Shown here: in pieces, positions 31,620 to 40,539 of the stretch
Layout of the letters: the number at the start of each line of letters is the position of its first letter
Numbering within the stretch: the stretch's first letter is position 1
Origin: Chloroflexota bacterium
GTDB taxonomy: Bacteria > Chloroflexota > Dehalococcoidia > Lucifugimonadales > UBA3495
Assembly (NCBI GenBank): GCA_022573285.1
Contig: JACZUF010000027.1
Location: forward strand, 1-42,309
DNA length: 42,309 bases
Reading direction: 5' to 3'
The notes under the pieces: generated by a model
What the model saw: only the letters and a program-made list of their open reading frames with translations
The model's database searches: none
What the model was told of the DNA's origin: nothing
Translations under genes and position numbers: made by a program

Positions 31620-31698
31620 TGGTACCCCGGATGGGCTTCGATCCCATGATCTCCACCTTGAAAGGGTGGCGTCCTAGACCAGGCTAGACGACCGGGGC
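31620..31698 (-). tRNA. tRNA-Glu(TTC)
   Basis: Minus-strand cloverleaf: acceptor GCCCCGG/CCGGGGT (with one G-U), anticodon stem CCACC/GGTGG with loop CTTTCAA (anticodon TTC, Glu), T stem ATGGG/CCCAT and encoded CCA (31620-31622). The T loop reads ATCGAAG, with A where T54 is nearly universal. The D arm GTCT...AGGAC is normal for Glu. Confidence 0.9.
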
Positions 31699-31779
31699 AC
31701 AGGCGTATTCTACTATAGCCAATTTTCTATTGGTAGGAGTCCGGTGGCGGCGGAATGGCCCTGGGCTGATGGCTGATGG

Positions 31780-32811
31780 CTAAGGATAGACCGCCAACGC
31801 CTCCAGGGACGTTTCCTCCGGGAAGCCGCACATGACGTTCATATTCTGCACGGCCTGTCCGGCGGCCCCCTTCACCAGGTTGTCCAAACAACTGATGACG
31901 ATCAAGCGTCCGGTGCGCTCTTCGATCACCGGGTGGACTAGGCACAGGTTGTTGCCCAGGGTCTGCTTGGTCTGGGGAGGGGCGGGCGTCACGTGCACGA
32001 AGGGGTCGCTGGAATAATAATCCCGGTACAGGTCCATGATTTTCTTCTTGCCCTCGTCGCCGGTCCATTCCGCTGGGTTGGCCAGGGTGGCGTAGCAGGA
32101 GCTTAGGATGCCCCGGGTCATGGGGACCAAGTGGGTCAAGAAGGTAAGGTTAAGCGGTTTCCCGGCCAAAGGCGTTAGCTCCTGGGTGATCTCCGGCAGG
32201 TGCCGGTGGCCTTCCAGCGCGTAGGCGAAGACGTTCTCATTGACCTCCGAGAAGTGGTTGGTCAGGGTTAGGCTTCGGCCGCCGCCCGATACCCCCGATT
32301 TGCTGTCCACGATGATGTCTTGCGTGATGATCCCCTCGGCCACCGCCGGGGCCAGGCCCAAGATGGCGCTGGTGGGGTAGCAACCCGGGTTGGCGACCAG
32401 GCGGGCTGCCTTAACATCCTCGCGGTGCAGTTCGGTCAGGCCGTAGACGGCCTCTTCAAGGTAGGTGGGGTCCGGGTGGGCGGCGCCGTACCACTGTTCG
32501 TACTCGTCGGCCTGCTTCAACCGGAAGTCGGCGCTGATATCGACGACCTTCACGCCCTGCTCCAGCACTGGGATGCATGCTTCGGCGCTGGCTTTGTGGG
32601 GCAGGGCCGAGAACACCAGGTCCAGGCTGCCGCTCAGTTCCGGCTCAATGGTCAGGTCCATGGCGGTCAAGTGGGGAAACACCTCATTCAACTGCTGGCC
32701 GGCGGCGCTTCTGCCCGTGACCGAGGTGATTTTCACCTCGGGGTGGCGGTACAGGATGCGGGCCAACTCGCTGCCTGCGTAACCGGTGATGTTGATGATC
32801 CCTACTTTCAT
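31780..32811 (-). CDS. argC: N-acetyl-gamma-glutamyl-phosphate reductase
   Basis: 343 residues. NADP-binding start MKVGIINITGYAGSELARILYRHPEV, catalytic Cys in VANPGCYPTSAILGLAP, SKSGVSGGGRSL, and the catalytic His region EGHRHLPEITQEL. It carries out the third step of arginine/ornithine synthesis. The start lies five bases after the nth stop, so the two are co-transcribed. No other arg gene is in the window. The tRNA-Glu follows downstream. Confidence 0.95.
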   Translation of the reverse strand: MKVGIINITGYAGSELARILYRHPEVKITSVTGRSAAGQQLNEVFPHLTAMDLTIEPELSGSLDLVFSALPHKASAEACIPVLEQGVKVVDISADFRLKQADEYEQWYGAAHPDPTYLEEAVYGLTELHREDVKAARLVANPGCYPTSAILGLAPAVAEGIITQDIIVDSKSGVSGGGRSLTLTNHFSEVNENVFAYALEGHRHLPEITQELTPLAGKPLNLTFLTHLVPMTRGILSSCYATLANPAEWTGDEGKKKIMDLYRDYYSSDPFVHVTPAPPQTKQTLGNNLCLVHPVIEERTGRLIVISCLDNLVKGAAGQAVQNMNVMCGFPEETSLEALAVYP

Positions 32812-32816
32812 GTCGC

Positions 32817-33635
32817 TTACCGTTTGTTCGTTTGGGTTTCGGGCTGGGGAACGTGGGGCATGGGAGCTCCTCCGCTTCCCGCCGGGGTCCGCGCTTCTTC
32901 GGCGGCCAATTTAGCCAAGTCTGCCTTGGTCATGAATTTTTTTCTGGAGGGACAGAGCCCGCCAACCACGCATTCGGGACACAGGGGCCTTTGGGCGCGG
33001 CACACCTGGCGTCCGTGATTGATGTACGAAATGTGGAAGTTGAATACTTCCTCAGGCTCGACCTTCTCCTCCAGTATATCGTGGGCCTTGTCCGCGCTCA
33101 CCTTGGGGCCGATGACCCCCAGGCGCTGGCACACCCGGTAGATGTGGGTATCGATGGCCATGGCCGGCATGCCCAGGGAGAAGCTTAGCACGATTCCGGC
33201 CGACTTTGGACCGATGCCGGGCAGTCGCCGGAGCCAGGCCTTGGCCTCGCCCAGAGGCATCTCCCGGAGGAACGACAGGTCCAGCGAGCCGTTCAACTCT
33301 AGGACCTTGTTCAAGACCTCCTTGATTCGGGGCGCCTTGATCTTGGCCAGGCCTCCGGGCGCGATGGCCATCTCTATCTCCGGTATCTCGGCCGCCGCCA
33401 CCTCTTCCAGCGTGACGAAACGGTCCATCAAGCGACGATAGGCACGGCTGGAGTTGATGTCTGAGGTGTGCTGAGACAGGATGGTGAACACCATCTCGTC
33501 GGTTGGCGGCAGGCGTGGCTCCTGGGAGAAGGGGCCGTACTGCTCGGTCATTATCCTGATGGTCCGGGCGATATCGGCCTTGCTCTTGGTCCTGGGGGCC
33601 CCTTTTTTCACGTTGGTCTTGGGCATGGTTTCCAT
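32817..33635 (-). CDS. nth: Endonuclease III (DNA glycosylase/AP lyase)
   Basis: The helix-hairpin-helix LRRLPGIGPKSAGIVLSFSLG carries the catalytic Lys, the following AMAIDTHIYRVCQRLG carries the catalytic Asp, and the [4Fe-4S] loop is C-x6-C-x2-C-x5-C (CRAQRPLCPECVVGGLC). It removes oxidised pyrimidines. A basic N-terminal tail (KTNVKKGAPRTKSK) and a Pro-rich C-terminal tail of about 30 residues flank the standard 210-residue core. I use ATG 33635; ATG 33626 or GTG 33677 are possible because no start has a clear ribosome site. Confidence 0.92.
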   Translation of the reverse strand: METMPKTNVKKGAPRTKSKADIARTIRIMTEQYGPFSQEPRLPPTDEMVFTILSQHTSDINSSRAYRRLMDRFVTLEEVAAAEIPEIEMAIAPGGLAKIKAPRIKEVLNKVLELNGSLDLSFLREMPLGEAKAWLRRLPGIGPKSAGIVLSFSLGMPAMAIDTHIYRVCQRLGVIGPKVSADKAHDILEEKVEPEEVFNFHISYINHGRQVCRAQRPLCPECVVGGLCPSRKKFMTKADLAKLAAEEARTPAGSGGAPMPHVPQPETQTNKR

Positions 33636-33750
33636 TCGTTCAGGCCGGCGTCCATTATCGGTCCGGCGGAGGTGCAAATTTTAGCATCCACTCCGTCGAA
33701 AACCAAAACCGAAAAATAAATACCCGAAAATAAGGGTCCGGTCAAAATAA

Positions 33751-33779
33751 AAGTCCGGGAGGCTATACTTCCCGGACTT
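33751..33779 (-). terminator. Terminator of the Opp/Dpp operon
   Basis: A 10-bp perfect stem, AAGTCCGGGA (33751-33760) with TCCCGGACTT (33770-33779), and a nine-base loop. On the minus strand it is followed by TTATTTTG. It lies 26 bp beyond the stop of the last ABC gene. Confidence 0.85.
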
Positions 33780-33805
33780 CTGTTCCTATTCTGATGCTGG
33801 GAAGG

Positions 33806-34810
33806 CTAGAACAGGTGGCAACTGACCGTGTGACCAGGCCCGATCTCTTTGACCACCGTCCTGTCCACGGAACAACGGTCCATGGCCGCCGGGCAACGGG
33901 GGTGGAAGTAGCACCCCGATGGCGGATTGAGGGGCGAGGGGACCTCACCCTGGAGGATGATCTCCTCCTGTTCCATATCGGGATGGGAGGGCAACGCCGC
34001 CGACATCAGGGCCTTGGTGTATGGGTGGGACGGGTTGGTAAACAGTTCGCGCACCGGCGATAGCTCCACGATCTGTCCCAGGTACATGACCGCCACCCAG
34101 GTGCACATGTAGCGAACCGTGGCTAGGTCGTGGGCGATGAGCATGTAGGCTACGTTGTACTCGGCTTGCAGGTCCTTGAGCAGGTTCATGATCTGGGCCC
34201 GGATGGAAACGTCCAGGGCCGATACCGGCTCGTCCAGGACGATTACCCTGGGGTTCAGGGCCAGCGCCCGCGCGATGGCCAGCCTTTGACGCTGGCCGCC
34301 GGAGAACTCATGGGGAAAAAGGTTGGAGTGGTACTCGCTCAAGCCGACATCATTCAAGAGTTTCATCACCCGCTGTTGCTGTTCGGCCCGGGTAATGTTC
34401 CAGTTGATAACCATTGGCTCGGCGATGATGTCCTTGACCCGCATGCGGGGGTTCAGCGAACTCCACGGGTCCTGGAAGACCGCTTGCACCGAACTCCGGT
34501 ACGATTTTCTGACGGCGGCCGACGTGTGGTGGACGTCTTGGCCTTCGAATAGGATGCTGCCCTCGGTGGGCTCCTCAAGCATCAGCATCATCTTGGCGGT
34601 GGTGCTTTTTCCGCAGCCGGACTCCCCCACGATACCCAGGGTTTCGCCGGCCCTGAGCTGGAAGGAGATGCCGTCTACCGCTTTGATGTGGCCGGTGACC
34701 CTGGAGATCAACAGACCCTTGGTCACCGGGAAGTACTTCTTCAGGTTGTGGGCCTCAAGGATTACCTGACCGGCCTCGGTCTTCGGGCGGGACGATTCTA
34801 CAGTGGTCAT
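33806..34810 (-). CDS. Oligopeptide/dipeptide ABC transporter ATP-binding protein (DppF/OppF)
   Basis: 334 residues from the ATG at 34810, which overlaps the upstream stop as ATGA. Walker [16 protein letters not shown], signature FSGGQRQRLAIARAL, Walker B VIVLDEPVSALD, and the C-terminal peptide-importer region with spaced cysteines (CYFHPRCPAAMDRC). It energises uptake together with the DppD-like partner. It is the last gene of the operon. Confidence 0.93.
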   Translation of the reverse strand: MTTVESSRPKTEAGQVILEAHNLKKYFPVTKGLLISRVTGHIKAVDGISFQLRAGETLGIVGESGCGKSTTAKMMLMLEEPTEGSILFEGQDVHHTSAAVRKSYRSSVQAVFQDPWSSLNPRMRVKDIIAEPMVINWNITRAEQQQRVMKLLNDVGLSEYHSNLFPHEFSGGQRQRLAIARALALNPRVIVLDEPVSALDVSIRAQIMNLLKDLQAEYNVAYMLIAHDLATVRYMCTWVAVMYLGQIVELSPVRELFTNPSHPYTKALMSAALPSHPDMEQEEIILQGEVPSPLNPPSGCYFHPRCPAAMDRCSVDRTVVKEIGPGHTVSCHLF

Positions 34811-35796
34811 TCTAACTTCCAGCAAGACGCGGTGTGGCCTTCGTTCACCGCAAAATTAGTGGGATATTCGGCCCGGCATTTGTCCATCACATCCGGACAC
34901 CGTTCGGCGAAGGCGCATCCGATGGGTAGGTCATGTAGGGGCGGGGGCTGGCCCTCGATCGAATACAACCGGTCCACGTCTTGGTCCATCTTGGGAACCG
35001 AGGCCAAGAGCGCCTCGGTGTAGGGGTGGGATGGGTTGTTGAAGATGTCTCTAACGCTGCCGTGTTCGACGATGCGGCCGGCGTACATCACCGCGACCCG
35101 GTCGCACATCTTGGCGACGATGCCGAAATCGTGGGTGATGAAGATGATCGAGAGGTTCGAGTCCCTCTGTATGTCCTTCAGCAGTTTCAGGTATTGGGCC
35201 TGAATGGTCACGTCCAAAGATGTGGTCGGCTCGTCGGCGATGAGCACCTGGGGTTGGCAGGATATGCCAATTGCCCCGACGACCCTCTGGCGCATGCCGC
35301 CGCTCATCTGATGGGGATAGTCTTTCATTCGGGTCTCAGCGGCAGGGATGTTGACCTTCCGCAGGACGTCTAGGGCACGTTCCTTTACCATGCGTTTGGG
35401 GATGTCTTGGTGGATCCTGATGGCCTCCTCTACCTGGTTTCCGATGGAGAAAACCGGGTTCAGCGAGGTCATTGGGTCTTGGATGATGAGGGCGATCTTG
35501 CTGCCCCGTATCTTCGCCATTTCCTGTTCGGAAATCTGGATGATGTCTTCGCCGTCGAGGATTATCGATCCAGAGACGATGCGTCCCGGAGGGATGGGGA
35601 TCAGCCGCATCAGCGAGAGCATGGTTACGGACTTGCCGCAGCCCGACTCACCCACGATTCCCAGGGTCTCGCCCCGGCGCAGGTCGAAGGATATCCCGTC
35701 AACGGCTTTGACCGTCCCCCAGCGGGTGCGGAAGTAGGTCCGCAGGTCCTCGACCTGTAATACCGTCTCCGTATTTGTCCTGGTAACCGTGGTCAT
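34807..35796 (-). CDS. Oligopeptide/dipeptide ABC transporter ATP-binding protein (DppD/OppD)
   Basis: 329 residues. Walker [19 protein letters not shown], signature [11 protein letters not shown], Walker [13 protein letters not shown], and the C-terminal Cys motif [14 protein letters not shown]. It pairs with the DppF-like ATPase. The start ATG has GAGGGA about 13 bases upstream, rather far. It lies 55 bp after the DppC-like permease. Confidence 0.93.
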   Translation of the reverse strand: MTTVTRTNTETVLQVEDLRTYFRTRWGTVKAVDGISFDLRRGETLGIVGESGCGKSVTMLSLMRLIPIPPGRIVSGSIILDGEDIIQISEQEMAKIRGSKIALIIQDPMTSLNPVFSIGNQVEEAIRIHQDIPKRMVKERALDVLRKVNIPAAETRMKDYPHQMSGGMRQRVVGAIGISCQPQVLIADEPTTSLDVTIQAQYLKLLKDIQRDSNLSIIFITHDFGIVAKMCDRVAVMYAGRIVEHGSVRDIFNNPSHPYTEALLASVPKMDQDVDRLYSIEGQPPPLHDLPIGCAFAERCPDVMDKCRAEYPTNFAVNEGHTASCWKLE

Positions 35797-35851
35797 CAGA
35801 TTTGTTCGTCCCTCTAATTGTTGCGTTATTCAGATACGAAGGGTCTTTTGG

Positions 35852-36892
35852 TTACTCAAGTTGCCGCAGGCGCGGGTCCAGTGTGTCTCTGAGCCAGTCG
35901 CCGAACAGGTTCAACGACATTACAGTCACCATGATTGCAACACCGGGGAAGGTGGAAATCCACCAAACGCCGCCGGCCAGCTTATCACGCCCGTCGGCCA
36001 CCATGGAGCCCCAAGCGGGTGTGGGAGGCGGGACGCCGGCTCCCAAGAAGCTGAGGGTCGACTCCAGCAGAATCACGATGCCTACCTGCAGAGTTGCAAT
36101 GACGATCAGAGTGTTGATGGTCCCCGGGAATATGTGTATGAACAAGATCCGGGCCGTGGAGGCGCCGGAAACCTGGGCCAGGGCCACATAGTCCATGTGC
36201 TTCAGTTGCAGCACTTCGCCCCGCACTTGGCGGGCGAATCTTGGCCAGATAAACAAACAGAGCACCGTAACGATGATCCACAGGGACTGACCCAAGGTAA
36301 TCACCAACACAAGGGCAATCAGGATCAGGGGAATGGCCAATTTAATATCGACCAAGCGCATCAGGAACTCGTCGATGAAGCCGCCGTACCAGCCTGCCGC
36401 CAGGCCCATAACCACGCCTATGGTACCGCCTACTCCCAGAGTGACTATGGATACGATTAAAGCTATTCTGGCGCCGAAGATAACACGGGAGAGAACGTCC
36501 CGGCCCAGATGGTCGGTGCCCAATAGGAACTTGGTGCTTCCGGCCGGCCTGACGTAGACCTCAATCTCATCGCCTATCTGAGCGTTCGGGTTGACCTCTA
36601 GCGCGTCGCGCAACGATACTTTGGTTGTCCTTTCGTTGATCGTCAGCCTCTCTACCACGGTCTTCACCGATTTCTCACCGTTGGACCAGGCCGGGGGAAT
36701 GTTACGATCTCGAAGTTCGCCCTTCTCAGGGTCGTGGGGCGCTAACCAGGGCGCAAATACTCCGGCAATCACAACCAGAGATAGTAGGAACACCGGTAGC
36801 ATAGGCAAACGGCGTAGTTTCCGGTAGGCCCCGGCCGCTCGTGCCCTTCTTGTCGGGGGCGCAATGACAATTCCGCTAAGATCTGCCGCCAT
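35852..36892 (-). CDS. ABC transporter permease (DppC/OppC)
   Basis: 346 residues with about six membrane helices and the EAA loop DYVALAQVSGASTARILFIHIFPGTI. The loop between helix 1 and the LGTDHLGRDVLSRVIFGARI motif is unusually long: about 50 extra residues (around VKTVVERLTINERTTKVSL) that look like a small extracytoplasmic beta domain. GGAGCAAGAG precedes the ATG. It starts 16 bp after the DppB-like gene. Confidence 0.92.
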   Translation of the reverse strand: MAADLSGIVIAPPTRRARAAGAYRKLRRLPMLPVFLLSLVVIAGVFAPWLAPHDPEKGELRDRNIPPAWSNGEKSVKTVVERLTINERTTKVSLRDALEVNPNAQIGDEIEVYVRPAGSTKFLLGTDHLGRDVLSRVIFGARIALIVSIVTLGVGGTIGVVMGLAAGWYGGFIDEFLMRLVDIKLAIPLILIALVLVITLGQSLWIIVTVLCLFIWPRFARQVRGEVLQLKHMDYVALAQVSGASTARILFIHIFPGTINTLIVIATLQVGIVILLESTLSFLGAGVPPPTPAWGSMVADGRDKLAGGVWWISTFPGVAIMVTVMSLNLFGDWLRDTLDPRLRQLE

Positions 36893-36908
36893 CTCTTGCT
36901 CCTACTTC

Positions 36909-37826
36909 TTAAGCGTAGCGAATTCGAGGGTCTACGTAAGCGTAGAGTACGTCCACGATAAATGCCGCCGTGACGTACAACAACGTGAACGTTATCACGA
37001 CTCCCTGAAGCAGCGGGTAATCGAAGGCAAACAGGGCCTCGATCGCCAGTCTGCCTAGGCCGGGCCAGGCGAATACCGTTTCAACAACCAGAGAACCGGT
37101 CACCAGGGCGCCAATCGTGACTCCGGCGAAGGTAAGGGGCGGGATCAACGCATTCCGGAAAGCGTGCTTCATGATGATCGTCCTGGAGTTGACACCCTTG
37201 GCCCGCGCCAGCTTGATGTATTCCGAGTCCAGCACGTCTAACATCGCCGACCGGACCAGCCGCATGTTTGCCGCGGCATAGTACCACCCCAAGGTCACCG
37301 CAGGGAGAATGATGCTGTTCCAGTCTTGCTTTCCGTATGGTGGGACCCAACCAAGCTTCACGGCAAAGAAGAACATCATCATTATGCCCAACCAGAAAGG
37401 TGGAGCGGACTGCCCGATTAGGGCGATAATTTTGCCAAAGACATCCACGACCGTGCCGCGTTTCACTGCGGACAAGATCCCCAGCGGCACCCCCACCAAC
37501 AACGAGAAGGAAAAGGCTACACCACCTAACAACAGGGTTGCGGGCGCACGCTCTAGAACAACTTCGGTCACCGGGCGGGCCTCCCTCACCGACGTTCCAA
37601 AGTCACCCTTAACGGCGCCCTTCAGGAAGATGATGTATTGCTGATAATAGGGCTTATCCAGGCCCAACACAACGCCCATGCGGTCCCAGTCTTCCTGGGT
37701 CGAGTAGTCGTCCAGGTAGATGTGTCTGGGGTCTCCCGAGACCCGGCTCATTATGAAAATGATCAGGGACACCGAGAGCAAGGTTACCAAAGCGAGTAGG
37801 AGCCGGCGTACCAAATACTTCTGCAT
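36909..37826 (-). CDS. ABC transporter permease (DppB/OppB)
   Basis: 305 residues, six membrane helices, beginning MQKYLVRRLLLALVTLLSVSLIIF with the usual SGDPR motif after helix 1. The EAA loop is EYIKLARAKGVNSRTIIMKHAFRNALIP. It forms the channel with the DppC-like subunit. It starts one base after the small membrane gene stops. Confidence 0.93.
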   Translation of the reverse strand: MQKYLVRRLLLALVTLLSVSLIIFIMSRVSGDPRHIYLDDYSTQEDWDRMGVVLGLDKPYYQQYIIFLKGAVKGDFGTSVREARPVTEVVLERAPATLLLGGVAFSFSLLVGVPLGILSAVKRGTVVDVFGKIIALIGQSAPPFWLGIMMMFFFAVKLGWVPPYGKQDWNSIILPAVTLGWYYAAANMRLVRSAMLDVLDSEYIKLARAKGVNSRTIIMKHAFRNALIPPLTFAGVTIGALVTGSLVVETVFAWPGLGRLAIEALFAFDYPLLQGVVITFTLLYVTAAFIVDVLYAYVDPRIRYA

Positions 37827-37827
37827 A

Positions 37828-38331
37828 CTATTTAACCGTCAGCGCACCGTGTTTTGGATTTGAGGTTGCCATTCTTTTGGTGAGGTATGCGCGGGCGACC
37901 GCAACCGCTATGCCCGCAACGTTCGCCACCACAGTTGCCCCTAGCGCCGTGTAATAGATCGGTGACTTCGTAGGCATGGCGCAACATTCAACTTCTACCG
38001 TTGAACCATATTGATAACCGCCCCAGGCGCCGAGTATTCCAGCGCCCACGATTATTGCAATCGTAAACAACAGGACCAGACCGTTCTCCCGGTCAATATG
38101 CAGCCAGGCAACGAATCCGCCCGTCCCGGCTCCGAGACCCGCTCCGAAGAAAAGGGAGCCCAGCCATGTGTCGACCGATTGTACCCCTGAAAAGATAAAT
38201 AGGGACCAGGCAATTGCTATGCCAATAAAGGCTAAGACTGCGCCTAGGGCCATCCCCACGGCAGTTCGCCCGATGGGGACCAAGAATGGTCCTACCTTCT
38301 CTCTAATGTCCCTATCGGGCGAATATTGCAC
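37828..38331 (-). CDS. Unknown four-TM membrane protein inside the Opp/Dpp operon
   Basis: 167 residues from a GTG at 38331 with AAGGGG about 11 bases upstream. Four membrane helices are visible (TAVGMALGAVLAFIGIAIAW; LGSLFFGAGLGAGTGGFVAW; LVLLFTIAIIVGAGILGAW; a last one at VVANVAGIAVAVAR), with a VEVECCAM pair of cysteines in the last loop and a basic tail. It has no recognised family. It ends one base before the permease, so it is tightly coupled, and may be an accessory subunit. A decayed copy of its start lies downstream of the other binding-protein gene (40461 and below). Confidence 0.65.
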   Translation of the reverse strand: MQYSPDRDIREKVGPFLVPIGRTAVGMALGAVLAFIGIAIAWSLFIFSGVQSVDTWLGSLFFGAGLGAGTGGFVAWLHIDRENGLVLLFTIAIIVGAGILGAWGGYQYGSTVEVECCAMPTKSPIYYTALGATVVANVAGIAVAVARAYLTKRMATSNPKHGALTVK

Positions 38332-38409
38332 CTGGTTTGGAACCCCTTAGTATGCATACGCTCGGAAGCGTCGCCTGGATCACCCCAGACCGGTTACCTG
38401 CTCCGGCTA
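38301..38409. repeat. Downstream copy of the tandem-duplicated spacer
   Basis: This spacer between the binding-protein stop and the small membrane gene matches 40431-40539 at about 75% by eye (for example CCTGGTTTGGAACCCC in both). The offset of about 2,130 bp equals that of the two binding-protein genes. A small conserved hairpin (ACGCT/AGCGT-like) lies in the middle of both copies. Confidence 0.75.
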
Positions 38410-40221
38410 TTAGCGAGGCTTCATGAACTCATAGCCATTGATCTGCCGCAGGTCGCCCTGCTTGATGAAACCGTCCCAAGAGGCGAGTTTCGGCCCGATC
38501 GGCCATATGTTGTCGAAGACGTACAGGCCAACCTCACCGAAGACGTTGTCCCACTGGAAATCAGCGACTTCAAGCTCCAAGGCCTCGCGTGCGACCCGAT
38601 CCGTGGTCGTTTGAATTATCGGAATCTTCTCCTCCAAGAACGGGTGCTCGGTCCCATAGCTGAACACCGAGTCGTTCAGGTAGTTGGCGTATCCCTGCAC
38701 CGGCGCCAAGCGGATGGACACCGAGTGGCAGGAGAACCCTTCATAGGTGCGGGCCACGAACGTGGGCCGCAGGGTCCCGTAGGGCACGTTCTGGAAGGTG
38801 ACATCGATGCCAATGTCGTCCCAATATTGGGCGATGGCCTCGCAGGCCTCCACTTCGGAGGGCGCCCCGCGAAGGGCCGGCGACAAGGTAAGGGAGAACC
38901 CATTTGGATATCCGGCCTCGGTCAACAGGGCCTTGGCCCGTTCGGGGTCGAAGTCCCAGACCATTCTGGCGGGGAGACGCGATTCGTCAGGTCCGGCCCA
39001 GTCCCTCAGGGCGAGGGGGTGGCCGAATCCCAACAGCAATTCATCGACGATCGTCTGACGGTCGATTGCGATGGACAGAGCTAGCCGGACCTTTAGGGCG
39101 GTCTGCCATTCGGCGGAATTTACGTCACTATTGGGAGACACCCAAGGAAGGTCGGTGTTGTAGTTGGGCCATGGTGCTCCGCCGCCGTCGCGGGCGGGCA
39201 GGTAAGTTTGGCCGTAGATGTTCAGACCGGCCTGTCCTGCGTTGGGCACCTGAAGCAGCAGCGCGCCATCAACCGTCTCGATCTCGGAGATCGAGTCCAG
39301 AGCCATCACGAAGGTGTCCAGGTTGCCGGTCTTGAATCCGGCTACCCGGGCAGACTCCTCGGGGATCTCCCACGCCACCAACTCAGCGAAGCTGGGGGTC
39401 TGCCGCCAGTGGTCTTCCACGGCGTCCATCCGCCAGAACTCACCGGTGCGCCATTCCTTGATTTCCCAAGGGCCGGTGGCGGCGGTGTTGCGGTTCGCTT
39501 CCTCTTCGCCGTCCTGGTCGAACTGCTTCTTGCTGACGATCCAGGCGATAGTCGCCCGGGGAGTCGACAACAGTTCTAGTATCGGCACATCGGAGAAGGC
39601 CACGCCGGAATTGACCACCCAGGTGAAGTCGTCCGGGGTCGACTGGCTGCCATCGTCCGGGAAGAAGATCTTCCTTGCGTTGGAAGCCCGGGCGTGCTTT
39701 TCACTGTCCCGGATCTGTCCAAAGGAGAAGACCACGTCTTCAGCGGTCATCTCGCCGAAGCCCTTGTGGAACTGGACGCCCTTGCGGATGTGATAGGTCC
39801 ACGTTATGCCGTCAGCGGAGATGTCCCAACTTTCGGCCAACATGGGGACTACCTTGTTGCTGTCGAAGCTATACATACCGAGTGTCTCGGTGATGGGCAT
39901 GGCGTTGTTCAGGAAGATCTGAGGGTTGCCCGACAATTTCGGACTGCCGAAATAGGGCCCCAACTCTTTTTGGCCGACGTTTATCGTGCCCGCGGGTTTC
40001 ATTACCATTGCCGGGGCCTCGGTGGGGGCTGCCGTCGGCGCAGGAGCCGACGCTGCTCTAGTCGACGGCACCGCAGTCGGCGCGGCGGCGGCTGGCGCGG
40101 CGGTGGGCGCCGCCGAAACGGGCGTCGCGGTCGCTGACGAGCCGCAGGCCAAGATGGCGGCCAACAGGAGAGCCAAGGGTCCCAGGATCATTGCCTTTGG
40201 GTTCTTCAACCAGTGATTCAA
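38410..40221 (-). CDS. Family-5 extracellular solute-binding lipoprotein (first paralogue)
   Basis: 603 residues. The signal peptide MILGPLALLLAAILAC ends in a lipobox Cys, followed by an Ala/Pro/Thr linker (TAAPAAAAPTAVPSTRAAS) and the SBP_bac_5 body with the typical ESWDISADGITWTYHIRKGVQFHKG, RLALSIAIDRQTIVDELLLG and AKALLTEAGYPNGF. The start is a TTG at 40221 with GGAGG ten bases upstream. It delivers peptide- or glycoside-like ligands to the permease pair. It is about two-thirds identical by eye to the upstream paralogue. Confidence 0.9.
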   Translation of the reverse strand: MNHWLKNPKAMILGPLALLLAAILACGSSATATPVSAAPTAAPAAAAPTAVPSTRAASAPAPTAAPTEAPAMVMKPAGTINVGQKELGPYFGSPKLSGNPQIFLNNAMPITETLGMYSFDSNKVVPMLAESWDISADGITWTYHIRKGVQFHKGFGEMTAEDVVFSFGQIRDSEKHARASNARKIFFPDDGSQSTPDDFTWVVNSGVAFSDVPILELLSTPRATIAWIVSKKQFDQDGEEEANRNTAATGPWEIKEWRTGEFWRMDAVEDHWRQTPSFAELVAWEIPEESARVAGFKTGNLDTFVMALDSISEIETVDGALLLQVPNAGQAGLNIYGQTYLPARDGGGAPWPNYNTDLPWVSPNSDVNSAEWQTALKVRLALSIAIDRQTIVDELLLGFGHPLALRDWAGPDESRLPARMVWDFDPERAKALLTEAGYPNGFSLTLSPALRGAPSEVEACEAIAQYWDDIGIDVTFQNVPYGTLRPTFVARTYEGFSCHSVSIRLAPVQGYANYLNDSVFSYGTEHPFLEEKIPIIQTTTDRVAREALELEVADFQWDNVFGEVGLYVFDNIWPIGPKLASWDGFIKQGDLRQINGYEFMKPR

Positions 40222-40430
40222 GACGGGATATCCTCCGAACTGTATTTGGGATTGCGGTAAGCGGCTACCCTCGGAAACCGTTTCTGGAGTTCAGAGGGCG
40301 ATTTGACACTCGTCAGAATTTGTTGACCCGGTATTGATTCCCATAAGTACCCGCCGGTTCATCTTGCGGCGCGATTCATGCCCAACAATTACCTGGATTG
40401 ACAGAGAGAGGGCGGCGGACCCTCCCACAT
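40222..40430. other. Spacer upstream of the first binding-protein gene
   Basis: About 210 bp without a gene. It is not matched by sequence near the other copy and should contain the leader of the TTG-started gene (GGAGG at 40232-40236 on the minus strand). Confidence 0.35.
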
Positions 40431-40461
40431 TCTCTTATGTCCCTGTCGGGCGAAATTGTAC
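40400..40461 (-). pseudogene. Remnant of the start of the four-TM gene
   Basis: Read on the minus strand from 40461, codons give VQFRPTGT-stop-ENVGG, aligning with MQYSPDRDIREKVGP of the gene at 38331. The initiator GTG has become GTA and a TAA appears at codon 9. After a few more codons the similarity is lost. It shows that the duplicated unit originally continued into the membrane gene. Confidence 0.6.
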
Positions 40462-40539
40462 CTGGTTTGGAACCCCCTGGTATACATGCGCTGGAAAGCG
40501 TCGTCTGAATTACCCCAGAGCGGCCAGTCGCCGCGGTTA
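40431..40539. repeat. Upstream copy of the tandem-duplicated spacer
   Basis: Partner of 38301-38409: the same order of short conserved blocks (GTCCCTGTCGGGCGAA, CCTGGTTTGGAACCCC, GCGCTGGAAAGCGTCG). The similarity ends near 40430. Confidence 0.75.

Noticed and set aside
31474-31620. Attachment-site duplication at tRNA-Glu flanking dcd
   Set aside because: I looked for a second copy of the tRNA-Glu 3' end on the left of dcd and did not see one, so no integration boundary can be claimed.
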